NCBI GenBank assembly: GCA_963693085.1
Contig: OY856409.1
Coordinates: 240,255,058-240,319,057 of the forward strand
Source: Alisma plantago-aquatica
Taxonomy: Eukaryota > Streptophyta > Magnoliopsida > Alismatales > Alismataceae
DNA: 64,000 bases
Direction: 5' to 3'
The first letter of the stretch is position 1, and every line of letters begins with the position of its first letter. Shown here one piece after another: positions 33,894 through 46,503 of the stretch. The notes under the pieces are model-generated. The model was not told the origin of the DNA and searched no databases. It worked only from the letters and a program-made list of their open reading frames with translations. Position numbers and translations under genes: made by a program.

Positions 33894-35890
33894 TTAGTGT
33901 GACACAGCCTCAGAGACAGAGTCAACAGGGATCACAAAGAAGAAAGTTTCAAGGAGCAGCTGGAGGACGTGGGCAAGCATCTCAGGCTAGATCGTCATCA
34001 CCAACTCAACACCAGGCGATAGTGAGGGTCTATGCTATGAACCCACCAGAAGCATTGGTCAATCCACAGGTTGTGGCAGGTCAGATGGAACTTTCATATT
34101 CTGATATGTCTAAATCCTGTTTGGTATCTGTTTTGATTGACCCGGGTGCTACGCACTCTTTTATCACTCGAAGAGTGATTCGTAACTGCAATATGACAGT
34201 TAGTCATAGGGTAGATAGCTTGTTGCTTGAGACTCCGTTGAGAGGTTCTGCTGTTTTGCAAGAGGTATGCTCTCCCTGCATCCTCTTCTTTTCTGATCAT
34301 CGCATTCAAGTGGATCGTATACTACTTGATATGCAAGGATTTGACATAATCCTTGGAATGGATACCTTAGAAAGGTATAGAGTTGTCTTGGATTGTGAAT
34401 CCAAGCAGGTTGTGTTTGCTGATGAGAGCAACACATGGATCTTTCAAGGAGAGAGAAAGATTCTACCCACATGTCTTATGACTGCTATGGTTGCTGATAA
34501 GCTGATGAGGCAAGGATGTTATGCATTCTTGGCCCATGTGATAGATACCACCAAGGCGAGTCTCAACCCTGCTGAAGTTCCTATAGTCAGGGAATTTGAA
34601 GATGTATTTCCTGAAGAACTTCCAGGTATGCCACCACCTCGGAAAATTGATTTTGAAATCAATTTGATCCCAGATACCCAACCCATAGCACAAACACCGT
34701 ATAGGATGGCGCCTGCTGAGATGGCAGAACTCAAGAAATAGATTCAAGAGTTGCTTGAGAAAGGTTTTATCCGACCGAGTACTTCACCTTGGGGTGCTCC
34801 GGTCTTGTTTGTTAAAAAGAAAGATGGATCAATGCGGTTATGCATTGATTACAGACAACTCAATAAAGTAACAATAAAGAACAAGTATCCTCTGCCGAGG
34901 ATTGATGATCTTTTTGACCAGTTGCGTGGTGCAACCATCTTCTCAAAGATAGATTTGAGGTCAGGATATCATCAACTCCATATTAAGGACAGTGACATAC
35001 CCAAGTCTGCCTTCAGGACAAGGTATGGTCACTATGAGTTCACAGTTATGTCGTTTGGACTAACTAATGCACCAGTTGCATTTATGGAACTCATGAATAG
35101 AATCTTCCGACCTTTCCTCGATCAGTGTGTTGTTGTCTTTATAGATGACATCCTGATCTATAGTAGAGATGCTCAGCAACATGAACAACATCTTCGTCAG
35201 GCTCTAACTTTGCTAAGACAACATGAGTTATACGCTAAGTTTAGCAAGTGTGAGTTCTGGTTGCCGGAGGTATCTTTTCTTGGACATGTGGTATCTGCCT
35301 CGGGAATTCATGTTGACCCTAAAAAGGTAGAGTCTGTTCTACAGTGGGAACAACCGAAGACACCGACGAAGATTCGTAGTTTCTTAGGGTTGGCTGGCTA
35401 TTATCGAAGGTTCATTAAGAACTTCAGTTCTATAGCCCTACCCTTGACGAAGTTGACCCAGAAAGATGTTTCTTTTACTTGGAGTGACAAGTGTCAGCAG
35501 TCCTTTCAGTTGTTGAAGGAGAGGTTGACAAGTGCACCTATACTTGTGTTACCTGAGCAAGGCAAAGGATACATAGTTTTCTGCGATGCCTCCAAGAATG
35601 GACTCGGATGTGTGCTGATGCAGGATAAGCATGTGATTTCTTTTGCTTCTCGACAGCTTAAGAAACACGAGGAGAATTATTCGACACACGATTTAGAGTT
35701 AGCTGTTGTGGTTCATGCCTTGAAAATCTAGAGACACTATCTATATGGAGAAACATTCCAGGTTTTCACTGATCATAAGAGTCTTAAGTATATCTTCTCT
35801 CAGCATGACCTTAACATGAGGCAACGTCGCTGGATGGAGTTAATCAAGTATTATGATTGTACAATAGATTACCATCCAGGGAAGGCCAAT
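33894..35890 (+). pseudogene. Protease, reverse transcriptase and RNase H of element B
   Basis: The same frame as gag continues. The protease shows VLIDPGATHSFITRRVI (about 34131) and FDIILGMDTLERY; DPG in place of DSG is frequent in plant gypsy elements. RT begins [11 protein letters not shown], is stopped by TAG at 34739-34741, and goes on with [27 protein letters not shown] sequence, [11 protein letters not shown] and the catalytic FIDD (35138-35149). RNase H shows [15 protein letters not shown] near 35580 and [15 protein letters not shown]; a TAG at 35729-35731 follows, then [10 protein letters not shown] and DYHPGKANVVEDALSRK. Copying RNA into cDNA would be the role of the intact protein. 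Confidence 0.95.
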
Positions 35891-37491
35891 GTAGTGGAAG
35901 ATGCCTTGAGTAGGAAATCAGCAACATCATCCTCTGATAGGGCACAATTAAACTCTTTAGTATGCCCTAGGAGAGATATGCTTATCTCCTTAAGGCAAGA
36001 CAATGTACAGATGAAGGTGTCATGGATTGCCGGGTTGTTGGATGAGATGCATATCAAACCCACCCTAAGAGAGCAGATTAAGGAGGCACAGCAAGTTGAT
36101 GCTGCAGTTCAGCAGATCAGATCTGAGTATGGTAATGAGAAGCGAGAAGGTTTTTGTGAATCAGATGATCAAGTGGCATGCTATCATGGGAGGATGATAG
36201 TGCCAGATGTGGATAACCTGAGGAAGTTAGTCCTGGAGGAAGCTCATTCTTCTATGTATGCTATGCATCCACCGAGCACCAAGATGTATCAAAACTTGAA
36301 AGATATGTATTGGTGGCCTGGGATGAAGAAGAATGTAGATGAGTTTGTTCTGAGGTGTCCGGTGTGTCAGCAAGTTAAAGCTGAACACCAGAAGCCTGCA
36401 GGAACAATGCAACCTTTACCCATACCACAGTGGAAGTGGGATCATGTAACCATGGACTTTGTTGTTGGCCTACCTAGAACAAACAAAGGACATGATTCCA
36501 TTTGGGTAATTGTTGATAGGTTGACTAAGACAGCGCATTTCTTACCTGTCAAAACAACCTATTCTGCTGAAAGGTTATCCCAGTTATATGTTCAAGAGAT
36601 AGTGCGTTTGCACGGGGTTCCTGTCACCATAGTTTCTGACAGAGATCCTCAGTTCACAAGTCGTTTTTGGGAACAGCTACATAGGGCACTAGGCACCCAG
36701 TTAAGGTTTAGTACAACCTTTCATCCACAGACTGATGGACAGTCGGAAAGGACTATACAGACCTTGGAAGACTTGTTGAGAGCATGTGTTCTCCAGTTCA
36801 TAGGAAGTTGGGATCTGCACCTAAGCTTGATAGAGTTTTCCTATAACAATAGCTATCAACATAGTATTGATATGGCACCTTATGAAGCCTTGTATGGTAG
36901 ACGTTGTAGATCACCCTTATGTTGGTATGAGACTGGTGAGCATCAGTTGTTAGGTCCTGATCTTGTGCAGCAGACCACAGAAAAGATTAAGGTAATTCAA
37001 CAGCAGCTTAAGACTGCACAGGATAGACAGAAGTCTTACGCTGACAGATGTCGTAGACCTTTAGAGTTCCAGGTTGGAGACAGAGTGTACCTCAAGGTCT
37101 CACCTTGGAAAGGAGTCCTTCGTTTTGGAACGAAAGGAAAATTAGCTCCTAGATTTATGGGGCCTTATCCAATCATTGAACGAGTTGGAAAGGTAGCCTA
37201 TAAACTAGATTTGCCACCAGAATTGCAGAACTTACACCCTGTGTTTCACATTTCTGTGTTAAGGAAATGTCACCCTGATACCGAGTCAATTCTACAACCT
37301 ATGGAAGTATAAGTGAATGAAGATATAACTTATGAGGAGGGACCAATGTCAATCCTTGATAACAAAATTAAAAAGTTAAAGAAGAAAGATATAAGTCTTG
37401 TGAAAGTCCTCTAGAATCATCGTGGTGTTGAAGAAGCCACTTGGGAGCTAGAGGAAGAGATGAGGAGGAAATACCCTGCTCTTTTCTCCTA
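35891..37491 (+). pseudogene. Integrase and chromodomain of element B
   Basis: The HHCC finger reads HSSMYAMHPPSTKMYQNL to CPVCQQ (about 36244-36372). The DDE triad is D at 36455-36457 (MDFVVGLP), D at 36638-36640 (VSDRDPQF) and E at 36746-36748 (GQSERTIQ), so the core is intact. The GPY/F module (FMGPYPIIERVGKVAYKLDL) follows near 37156. TAA at 37310-37312 separates the C-terminal chromodomain, which reads ILDNKIKKLKKKDISLVKVL, then TAG (37412-37414), then GVEEATWELEEEMRRKYP, ending at TAA 37489-37491. Chromodomains of this class direct integration towards heterochromatin. Confidence 0.95.
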
Positions 37492-37514
37492 ATATGCTAA
37501 ATCGATTTCGGGGA

Positions 37515-37541
37515 TGAAATCCCTTTGAGGGGTGGATAATT
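37515..37541 (+). other. Polypurine tract region of element B
   Basis: GAAATCCCTTTGAGGGGTGG followed by ATAATT lies directly before the 3' LTR. Element A has the near-identical GTTAGGGGTGGATAAT at 44161-44176. Confidence 0.8.
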
Positions 37542-40500
37542 TGTAAGATCCCTTACCTGGGTTATAAGTTAACCCTAGGTGTTTTTACTTAAATCATGTA
37601 ATTAAGATACTTGTGATTAACTTCTGGCATGTAATTAAGTTCCTGAGGAACATACAATTTCATTTCTGTCCTTTTAAAACAATGAATGTAGTATTGTTTT
37701 GTTATGCAGGGACCTATGTGCAAATTACCCAATTAGAAGGGTTAACTTGCAATATTAACATGATATAATGTTCCTTTGATGATGAGACATCATATGAATG
37801 AATATGATAAGGTATGATGGATTCTCCAAGCTTGGGAGCTTGTGGACTGGTCCTTGTACTTAAAAATCCTGATTTTGGTGTAAAGTGCAATTTACCCAAA
37901 ATATGGAGTGCAACCCGTAAAATATACCTTCTAGTAGATCTTTTATGACTCTTTACATCATTTATAGAAGAAATGATGAGAGGGGCGCTTCAATTAAATA
38001 ATTGGATAAGAAGGATGACCTTTGTAGTGAAAACACCTAGTAAGAGTAAGGAGACCCTTCATATATGTACCTTAGTATGCATGTTGGTTTTCTCTACCCT
38101 TAGATCTTGAGTTTTGATGAGCTTTGCATAAGATTATCATGCTTGGACGTGCCTTAGAAATAATAAGGGACTTAGATGAGAAATATATGTTTTAGAGGTC
38201 CTTGTGGTGGAAAACAACCTAAGGTATATAAGCCCAGTTCCTTGTAAAACAACCAAACGTATTCCCTTCACTTCCTCACTTCTCATCTTTCTCAACCGAC
38301 CAAGGCAAAGCTCTCGAGCTCAGGGAAATGACCAACCTGTTCTAAGGTAAGAGAGAACCATCTTCTAGCTTGGATTCATGGAGGAAATCCTTGTATAAGG
38401 TTGGTTTCATGGTTAATTCACTTAGGTTTCTTGTTCTATCCGATCATCTCCATCTTTTCCTTGGAGAATCACCTTTGGCCAACCTGTGGAGCTCAAGACG
38501 CCATTAAAGGCTTGAAGCTTGGAAGCTTCGAGCTCTAGGAACAACGTTTGAGGTGGGTTTTATAACTCTAAACCTTGCTTTGTTATGCATACTTTTATTC
38601 TTGCAAATAATAGTTAGTTCTTCTTCTTCCCCATCTTTCTTTGCACTCTTGCAAGCTTTTTCGTGAAGAACAGACCTTGGTTTCAAGGTTGAAGACGAAG
38701 GGCGTTAATACCTATGTTGGTCCTTATCCAACTTTATTAAACGATCTTGGACCAATAGGTCTAAACGGTTTGCAACCGTTTGAAATTAAAAAGGGGCTCA
38801 ACCCGTTTGATCTCAAACGATCTTGCAAGATCGTTTAGTTTTAAACGGTCTTCAAGACCGTTTGATTGGATTGACCAAGGGAAGACCGTTTAAGGAACTG
38901 CTATAAACATATTGAATTTAATTCCTACAAAGAATCATAACCCAATTCCAAATCAATCACAAGTTGAAGGCACTTCAACTCCTTAAACCCTAATCGGGTT
39001 GAATTGAGTTTTTCAATGATAGATTTTGGTGAATTTTGGGTTGAAGGACCCAAACGGTCTCAAGACCGTTTAAGGGTTCACTCAAACGGTCTTAAGACCG
39101 TTTGGTGACAACCCAAGACCGTTTGGAGGACTAGGGTTAAGGAATTTGATGGTTTGAGGGTCCAATTTCAATAGGTTGATGAATTGATAAAAATGCTGAT
39201 TTTGGACCTAGTTAGGGTTCAATCCTTATCAAATTGATTTAGTTTTTGATAAAACTTTGGGCAAAAGGTCTCAAGACCGTTTGGAGGATATCCAAATGAT
39301 CCCAAGACCGTTTGGGCCAAGTTTGGTCCCAATTGGAGCTCAATTTATGGGTTCAACTACAATTTGTTTCACATTGTTGAAAATTGATGATTAGCCGATT
39401 AAAAACCCTAATTGAGTTGGATTTAACCCCAATTAGCTTTCAATTGAGAATCAATTTGGTGTCCAATTGATTAAGGCTAATCCTACTTGACTCAATTTGG
39501 AAATGGTTAACAAGGGCATGGCCAATTGAAGGCTTCAACATAGGAAATCCTATTTAAACATAACCTTTGTTTCACCTTTTATGTCCATGCGGTTTGAACC
39601 CATTTGGATCCAAACGACCTCAAGGTCATTTAAGCTCAAATGGGTCACACTCGTTTAAGCTCAAACGGGTTCACACTCGTTTAAGCTCAAATGGGTCACA
39701 CTCGTTTAAGCTCAAACGGGTTCACACTCGTTTAAGCTCAAGTGGGTTCACACTCGTTTAAGCTCAAATGGGTCCACACTCGTTTAAGCTCAAGTGGGTT
39801 CACACTCATTTAAGCTTAAATGGGTTCAATTAAAGGATACCTTGTTTTAATCAAACCCTAATCACATGATAGTGATGTGTTGGCTTGTGTTGGTCAATGA
39901 GGACTAAACCCAACCTAATCTAGAGTGATGTAATCATCATCTAGAAGTAAGAGGAGAGAGAGGGCTCCTAATATAATCAAGCAACATATCTTCAATGCAT
40001 AAGAATGAACGGGTTTAGGGTATGATCCATCAAGGTGAGATCAAGGAAACCCTAACTATGATGATTGATGAATCTTAACCTAAGTAGAGGGCATAAATGA
40101 TGATGTTCCTCATACATGATGATAATAGGAGTTTAATTCACTATGAGGTGAATAGTAAACCCTAATTCTAGGGTAATAACATGTAATGTGAATAGTAAAC
40201 CCTAATTTGGGGTGAGGTTGTAAAAAGAAGTAACTCTAGGTTATACCTATGAGTGTGAAACCCTAATTACAAGTTATAGCATGAGGAATCTATTTACCTT
40301 GTAAACTAAAGAGATTCAATAACCCCATGATAAGGAGGAATGCATCCAAATCCTAAAATTAGTAGAGGTATACTGATTCATAGCACGCCTGTTCTATAGA
40401 GCACGGCCGTGGTAACCTTCCTTTGCATGACCGTGCAAGGAAGCACGGTCGTGGTATTCTTTGAAACAAATTGAAAAGTCTTGGTATTTGTAAGGATGTT

Positions 40501-42096
40501 GTTAAATATGCATAATCTCAGTTATACTAATCATGCAGGTGGTTAGCAAGATGTAATCATAGCCAGGATAACAGTTATGACATTATTTTAATTGAAAGCA
40601 AGTCAATAGCTTATGAATAGAAATAACTATGCTGCCTAGATGCAAGTGGCATCATATGAAATTGATATGTCTTAAGGGCCATGAATGACATCAAGGTCAT
40701 GCTAATAGATGACTTGATGCTGACATGTCTCTTGATAGCAAGTGTTATGATGATATAAGGGTGTGAGCACCCATGTTCCTGAATCATAGTGATAAGATGA
40801 TTAAGAATTGATATCCATCTGATAACTGATATGAGTAATACCTGTTACATTTAGTATTCTTCTGTTATAGCCGTGTTTAGTACTTGAATGCTTGGAAATA
40901 TGTATGATGCTAAAAGAATACTGAAATGTACCTAATAACCAAGTATAATCATACCATGTAGAGCCCTGATCATAGATCCATCATTGTCAGAGTTTAAATG
41001 ATGGTGAAACAGGTTTTCCTAAGGGAACTCCTAGATCACATACTTTAGAGTATGTGGGGGAATATGGATGTGTATATCCTTACATACTAGTGTAGGAGTT
41101 GATGTGGATGTATCTTAATCCATCAACCCTTCACTATATGTTTATACCAGGATAATGTAACACTATTCTCCCAAAGGAATCTTTTATACCGCATCGATGA
41201 GAGATAAACATGAAATCTTTCGATAGCGAAGAGAGTACAGAATGCCACTGTGACTCTAATAGCGAAGTACCAGAGTACCCTGGTGAGCTATAATAGCAGA
41301 GACACTAGATATCCTGCGTGTTGATCCTCACTCTGACTGAGGAAGATGAGGTCATAAGAATCCGACTCTTTTGATGACCTAGGTATGATACCGATGCGAC
41401 TTAATAGTGATCGGTTGGAGTATGAGCGGTATACCTCATCTCCACAGGGCATAATGATGTTTGTAAAACATAATCAGCCGCGTAGTATATCTGTTTAGTT
41501 TGAACTACGAGATACATGAATGATATTATACTGCATAGTACACATGTCCTTCATATTTCTTATATGTTGTTATTCTGTTTAAATGTTAATCTGTTGTTGT
41601 TTTCCTTAAAAGCTTGTACTGCTTATGTAGTTCTTTGATGCTATAATAAAGCTTATGGCGAAGAGTTATAACTCTCGCTGGAACAATTATTTAAATAATT
41701 GTCTCACTCTGTAGGTTTCTAACTTTTAGGTGGACGTCGAGGATGAAGAAACCAATCTGAGGGTGAGCAGTACCAGCAGCAGCAACACCAGGGGCAGCAG
41801 TGAATCTCAGGTAGAGATACTGACTGCTATGTTATGTAGTTAGTTGGTCCTATGTCATCTCTGTACTCTCAGGTCCTTGGAGTTTGTTAATCTGAGATTT
41901 TGTATTTTGTTGTATGAAATCACTTAAGAAGTGGTTTAACAGAGATGTAAACTGTTTACCTTGCTTTTATGAAAGAAGTTTCATGCCTTCAAGATCTTGT
42001 CTCGAAAAGTTTTAATTTCTCGTGATTTTTCGTATTCCGTTGTTAATCGAATGCTTCCGCTAAGTTTATATCGTTTTTTAGAGATCGGAGCCCACA
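37542..42096 (+). repeat. 3' LTR of element B
   Basis: It is 4555 bp, the same length as the 5' LTR, and carries the same internal features: TATA at 38225, AACGGT dyads 38755-39320, 25/26-bp array 39590-39830, GCACG hairpins 40380-40453, and poly(A) signal and hairpins near 41644-41704. The first bases are TGTAAGATCCCTTACC, where the other copy has TGTAACATCCCTGACC. The big palindrome has a G-to-A change in its first arm (GAACAATT). Confidence 0.97.
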
Positions 42097-42101
42097 AAGT
42101 T

Positions 42102-44138
42102 GACCAGGAAGGAGGTTCCTTTTGTCTGGGATGACAAGTGTCAACATTCTTTCTAATCGTTGAAAGAAAGGTTGACCAGTGCACCTGTGTTAGTGTTACC
42201 TGAGCAGGGAAAGGGGTATATTGTTTTTGTGATGCTTCTAAGAATGGTCTAGGATGTGTGTTGATGCAGGATAATCAAGTGATTTCTTTTGCATCTCGAC
42301 ATCTTAAGAAACACGAGGAAAATTATCCGAAACATGATCTAGAATTAGCTACGGTGGTTCATGCATTGAAGATCCGGAGACATTATCTCTATGGAGAGAC
42401 ATTCTAGATTTTCATGGACCATAAGAATCTAAAATACAACTTTTCACAGCATGAGTTGAATATGAGATAATGCCGCTGGATGGAGTTAATCAAGGACTAT
42501 GATTGTACAATTGATTATCATCCAGGAAAGGCTAATGTAGTGGTTGATGCACTAAGTAGAAAATCATCATCACCAAACATAGACAAAGCACAGTTGAACT
42601 CTTTAGTGTGCTTTAAACGAGACATGCTTATCTCATTGAGGAAAAACAATGTAAAGCTTAAAGTATCCTTGTTAGTTGGACTGTTAGATGAGATGCACAT
42701 AAAACCTACTCTGAAACAACAGATCAAAGAGGGACAACAAGCTGATACTATGATTCAGCAGATTAGATCAGAGTATGGTAGTGAAAAACAGAATGGGTTT
42801 CATGAGTCAGATGATGAAGTAGTCTATTACCATGGTAGGATGGTAGTACCTGATGCCAATGACTTAAGAAAGTTAGTCATGGAGGAATCTCATTCATCCA
42901 TGTATGCAATGAATCCAGGGAGCACGAAAATGTATAATAACTTGAAAGATATGTATTGGTGTCCTGGTTTGAAGAAAGATGTAGATGAGTTTGTTATGTG
43001 GTGTCCAGTATGTCAGCAGGTTAATGCTGAACATCAGAAGCCCGCAGGAACAATGCAACCTTTACCTATACCATAGTGGAAATGGGATCACGTGACCATG
43101 GACTTTGTGGTTTGTTTGCCAAGAACAACCAAAATTCATGATTCTATTTGGGTGATAGTTGATAGGTTGACTAAGTCAGCACATTTTCTTCCTGTTAAAA
43201 CAACCTATACTGTTGAAAAACTTGCACAGATCTATATAGACGAGATAGTGTGTTTACACGGGGTTCTAGATACAATTATTTCTGATAGAGGTCCCCAATT
43301 CATGAGTCATTTTTGGGAACGATTACATAAAGCTTTGGGTACGCAGTTAAGGTTTAGTATTGTTTTTCACCCACAAACAGATGGACAATCTGAGAGGACT
43401 ATACAAAATTTAGAGGGTTTTCTTAGGGCATGTGTCTTTCAGTTTATAGGAAGTTGGGATATACACTTGAGCATAATAGAATTTGCTTACAACAATAGTT
43501 ATCAGCATAGTATTTATATGGCACCATATGAAGCATTATATGGTAGACATTGTAGATCTCCACTGTGCTAGTATGAAATAGGAGAATACCAACTTTTGGG
43601 TCCTGAAATAGTGCAACAGACAACTGAAAAGATTAAAGTAATACAACAACAGTTAAAGGCTGCATAGGATAGACATAAGTCATATGCTGGTAAACAGTGG
43701 AGACCTTTAGAATTCCAAGTTGAAGATAGAGTATATCTCAAAGTCTCACCTTATAAAGGTGTTCTTAGATTTGGGGAAAAGGGTAAGCTAGCTCCTAGAT
43801 TTATGGGGCCTTATCCAATCATTGAACAGATTGGAAAGGTAGCCTATAAGTTGGAGTTGCCACCTGAACTACACAGATTGCATCCAGTATTCCATATATC
43901 CATGCTAAGAAAGTGTCACCCTGATACAGAGTTAGTATTACAACCTGTGGAGGTAGAGTTAAATGAAGATATATCCTATGTAGAGGGACCAGTGTTGATT
44001 CTTGACAGGAGAATCAAAAAGTTGAAAAAGAAAGACATAGTTCTTCTGAAAGTTCTTTGGAATCATCATGGCGTTGAAGAAGCTACATGGGAGTTGGAGG
44101 AAGAGATGAGGAGAAAGTACCCTTCTCTTTTCTCTTGA
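42102..44138 (+). pseudogene. RNase H, integrase and chromodomain of element A (broken)
   Basis: Pol of A resumes after B. RNase H (42102-42560) has stops near 42154, 42406 and 42470 and a frame change near 42230, but still shows [21 protein letters not shown] and DYHPGKANVVVDALSRK. Integrase reads HSSMYAMNPGSTKMYNNL, CPVCQQ, a TAG at 43074-43076, then MDFVVCLPRTT, IISDRGPQF and GQSERTIQ, so all three DDE residues remain. Stops follow at 43569 and 43666. The GPY/F module FMGPYPIIEQIGKVAYKLEL and an unbroken chromodomain (ILDRRIKKLKKKDIVLLKVL to EEATWELEEEM) close the frame at 44138. Confidence 0.93.
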
Positions 44139-44176
44139 TGATTTTGGGGACGAAATCCCTGTTAGGGGTGGATAAT

Positions 44177-45583
44177 TGTAACATCCCTGACCTGGGTTAA
44201 GGCCTAACCCTAGAATTTTTTCTTAAGTAAATCATTTAGATTCTTGTCTTTATCTTTTGAAAAGTAATTAAGACTAAAGGAGAGCTTATGTTTCAATTTT
44301 GGTCCTATTTGAATAATGTTGAAACAATATTTTACCTGTTTTGGATTAAAGTGCAATTTACCCAATTCAAGGGGTTAACTTGCAAATGTTACATGATAAA
44401 TGTTTCTCAAGTGTTATAGCATCATAAGAATGAGAATGATGCTGAGGTATGGCTTCCACAAGCCTAAGTCCCAAGAAGTAGCTTGTTTGAGTAATGCTTG
44501 TGTATTGAATGCTAGTTTTGGTGTAATTTGAAATTACCCAAAATCTAGGGTTGAATATGTAAAACACCACCTTTATTATGTCCCTATTGTTTCTTGGTAT
44601 CATTTAGAGAAAATAAAAAGAAAGTGGCGTCTTGTTTGAATTACTTTTGAGGAGAGATAATCTTGATAATAAAATAATCGAGATTTAAGCATAATTGAAA
44701 CCCTAATTTATTTTGTACCAAAAATAAATATATTAATTGAAGTGCCCATCATCTAAAACGTCTGTGGTTGAAATACTATAGAGTAAGGACGTCCAAATTC
44801 TTTGAGTTGAACCGAAATATCCTAAGTAGGTGAAGAAATCCACTCACATTTGTTAATTAAAAATTAATGTCCACTAAAAATGGATAATAGTATTATAATG
44901 ATTAAGGTGCTTAAAGTGGTTGCTTTCAATTCAAGGATAAATGAGAGGATATTGAGGAAGAAAGAAAGATGGCTTCGAAGGCAAGGAAGGGAGGGGGCAT
45001 GTGGCAAGAAAGTGGATGAATTTTCTCCTAGAAAATCAATTATATGTACTCAATTTTCTCCTTACTTGAAAGGCTATTTTTGAAAACCACTTTCTTCCCT
45101 TGCTTTGGCCGATGACCAAGGATCTTAGGAGCAGGAGGAAAACGTTCCCCAAGATGAAGGTAAGATCCATGATCATCTTCAACCTTGAAATGATGGTTGA
45201 AATCAGATTTCAACACTCGTTTTCTTCTTTCTTCCATCCAATACTCAACCTTGGCTATCTTTTGCATCCAAAGAGTTGGAAACGAACCTTGGATAGTTGA
45301 AGGAGTTTCTTTCACCATTAGAGACAAGAAGCTTGAAGCTTTGAAGCTACTTTTAAGGTGGGTTATATAACTTGAACCCATCAATGTTATTATTGATTTC
45401 AATTTCTCATCATATGTTGATCCTTTATGTTCTTCTTGAATAATTGCTGAATTTATCATATGTATGACAATAGAAATCAGAGGTCTAAAGCTTGATGATG
45501 ATGACATCATCTTATCACACACCTCAAGAATATCAAGAGCAAACGGCTTCATTGTTGTTGGTCAAACAGTTTCAAACTGTTAG
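44177..45583 (+). repeat. 3' LTR of element A, first segment
   Basis: It begins TGTAACATCCCTGACC directly after GGGGTGGATAAT and aligns with 18044-19463. It is broken at 45583 by the Cassandra fragment. The remaining part of the LTR is at 55285-58768. Confidence 0.95.
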
Positions 45584-45770
45584 TGTAACATCCTAGGATT
45601 TGATGCCTCGGATATGATGATCTCAAAAGGAATGATTGGACTACCCATATCACCAAGATGCACCTCCTTTTCTGGGAACCCATCACTAAAGAACTCCATA
45701 GTTAAGCGTGCTTAACTTGGAGTAGTACTGGGATGGATGACCTGTCGGGAAGTTGATCCTGGCATGCACG
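45584..45770 (+). mobile_element. Truncated Cassandra LTR with 5S rRNA sequence
   Basis: It starts TGTAACATCCTAGG directly after GTTAG and reads, at about 45693-45752, GAACTCCATAGTTAAGCGTG, GAGTAGTACTGGGATGG and CGGGAAGTTGATCC, a clear 5S rRNA relative in sense orientation. It stops at GCATGCACG where the antisense Athila-like LTR begins at 45771. The rest of this Cassandra copy is not found on the other side of the array. Confidence 0.9.
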
Positions 45771-46503
45771 TGTTAATGTGTCGCTTAGCACTTACAATCA
45801 CTAAGATAATTATCCTAGAGTTTAATCCTTTTTCAACTTTCCGTTTAAGGTTAGTATAGAAAGGGTCGATCCCACAAGACAACTTTTTAAGATTGTTTCT
45901 TTTATCCCAATTATTTTGAAGAACTATTTTGTTATTTTTTTGTATTTTCAGATTTAGAACGGAAAGTAAAAGTCGGGTTTGGGGTTTGATTGATTACACT
46001 AAAATAAGAAATAAACACAAAGTAACAATGTAATAACAAGAATTTATTTTGCCTCTGTCACAAGGAAAAGAAACAATTGTTAGCACAAGTAGACTATTGT
46101 GAATGGAAAAAGACTAGAAGTAAAGAAAGCAAATCAACAGAGGTTGAAATCAAAGAGAGAGAATCTAGGCTCTTAGGGGTTTTCACCACCTTAGCCTAGG
46201 TGATAACAACTAATTCTTAAGCGACGATTCGATGAAGGTTTGCGAATTTAAAAACTCACAAGAGATGAACTCCACATGAGCCCATTGGTCTTGGTGCTTA
46301 TGCTTCCTAGTTTATCATCCTAAAAGACGAAAATCCACAGTCATATCAAAATGTCTATGCAATTGATTTTATTGTTCTAAATCCAGATTTCCATGGTCAT
46401 TTTCATCCGGATTAACGTGGGATCAAAGATCAAACGTTAATCAAAATCGATTACCATCTAGTCATTTAAGAAAAAGTGTTTAAAACCATGACTAAAGGGT
46501 TAT
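45771..46503 (-). repeat. Partial LTR of tandem unit 1
   Basis: About 733 bp corresponding to the downstream part (R/U5 side) of the full LTR at 53316-54050. It joins gag at an ATAACCC junction near 46493-46504. Its outer end is a proper LTR terminus. Confidence 0.9.

Larger units (their letters stand above)
28155..42096 (+). mobile_element. Chromovirus B, inserted in the pol of A
   Basis: The element is complete at 13,942 bp: two LTRs of exactly 4555 bp, PBS, one continuous gag-pol frame (broken only by stop codons), polypurine tract and a 5-bp duplication AAGTT (28150-28154 and 42097-42101). The LTRs differ at about 10 positions in the first 400 bp, the least of the elements here, which fits a late arrival. 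Its gag-pol resembles that of A closely enough to be the same lineage (Tekay/Del with chromodomain), but the LTRs have diverged much more. Confidence 0.97.
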
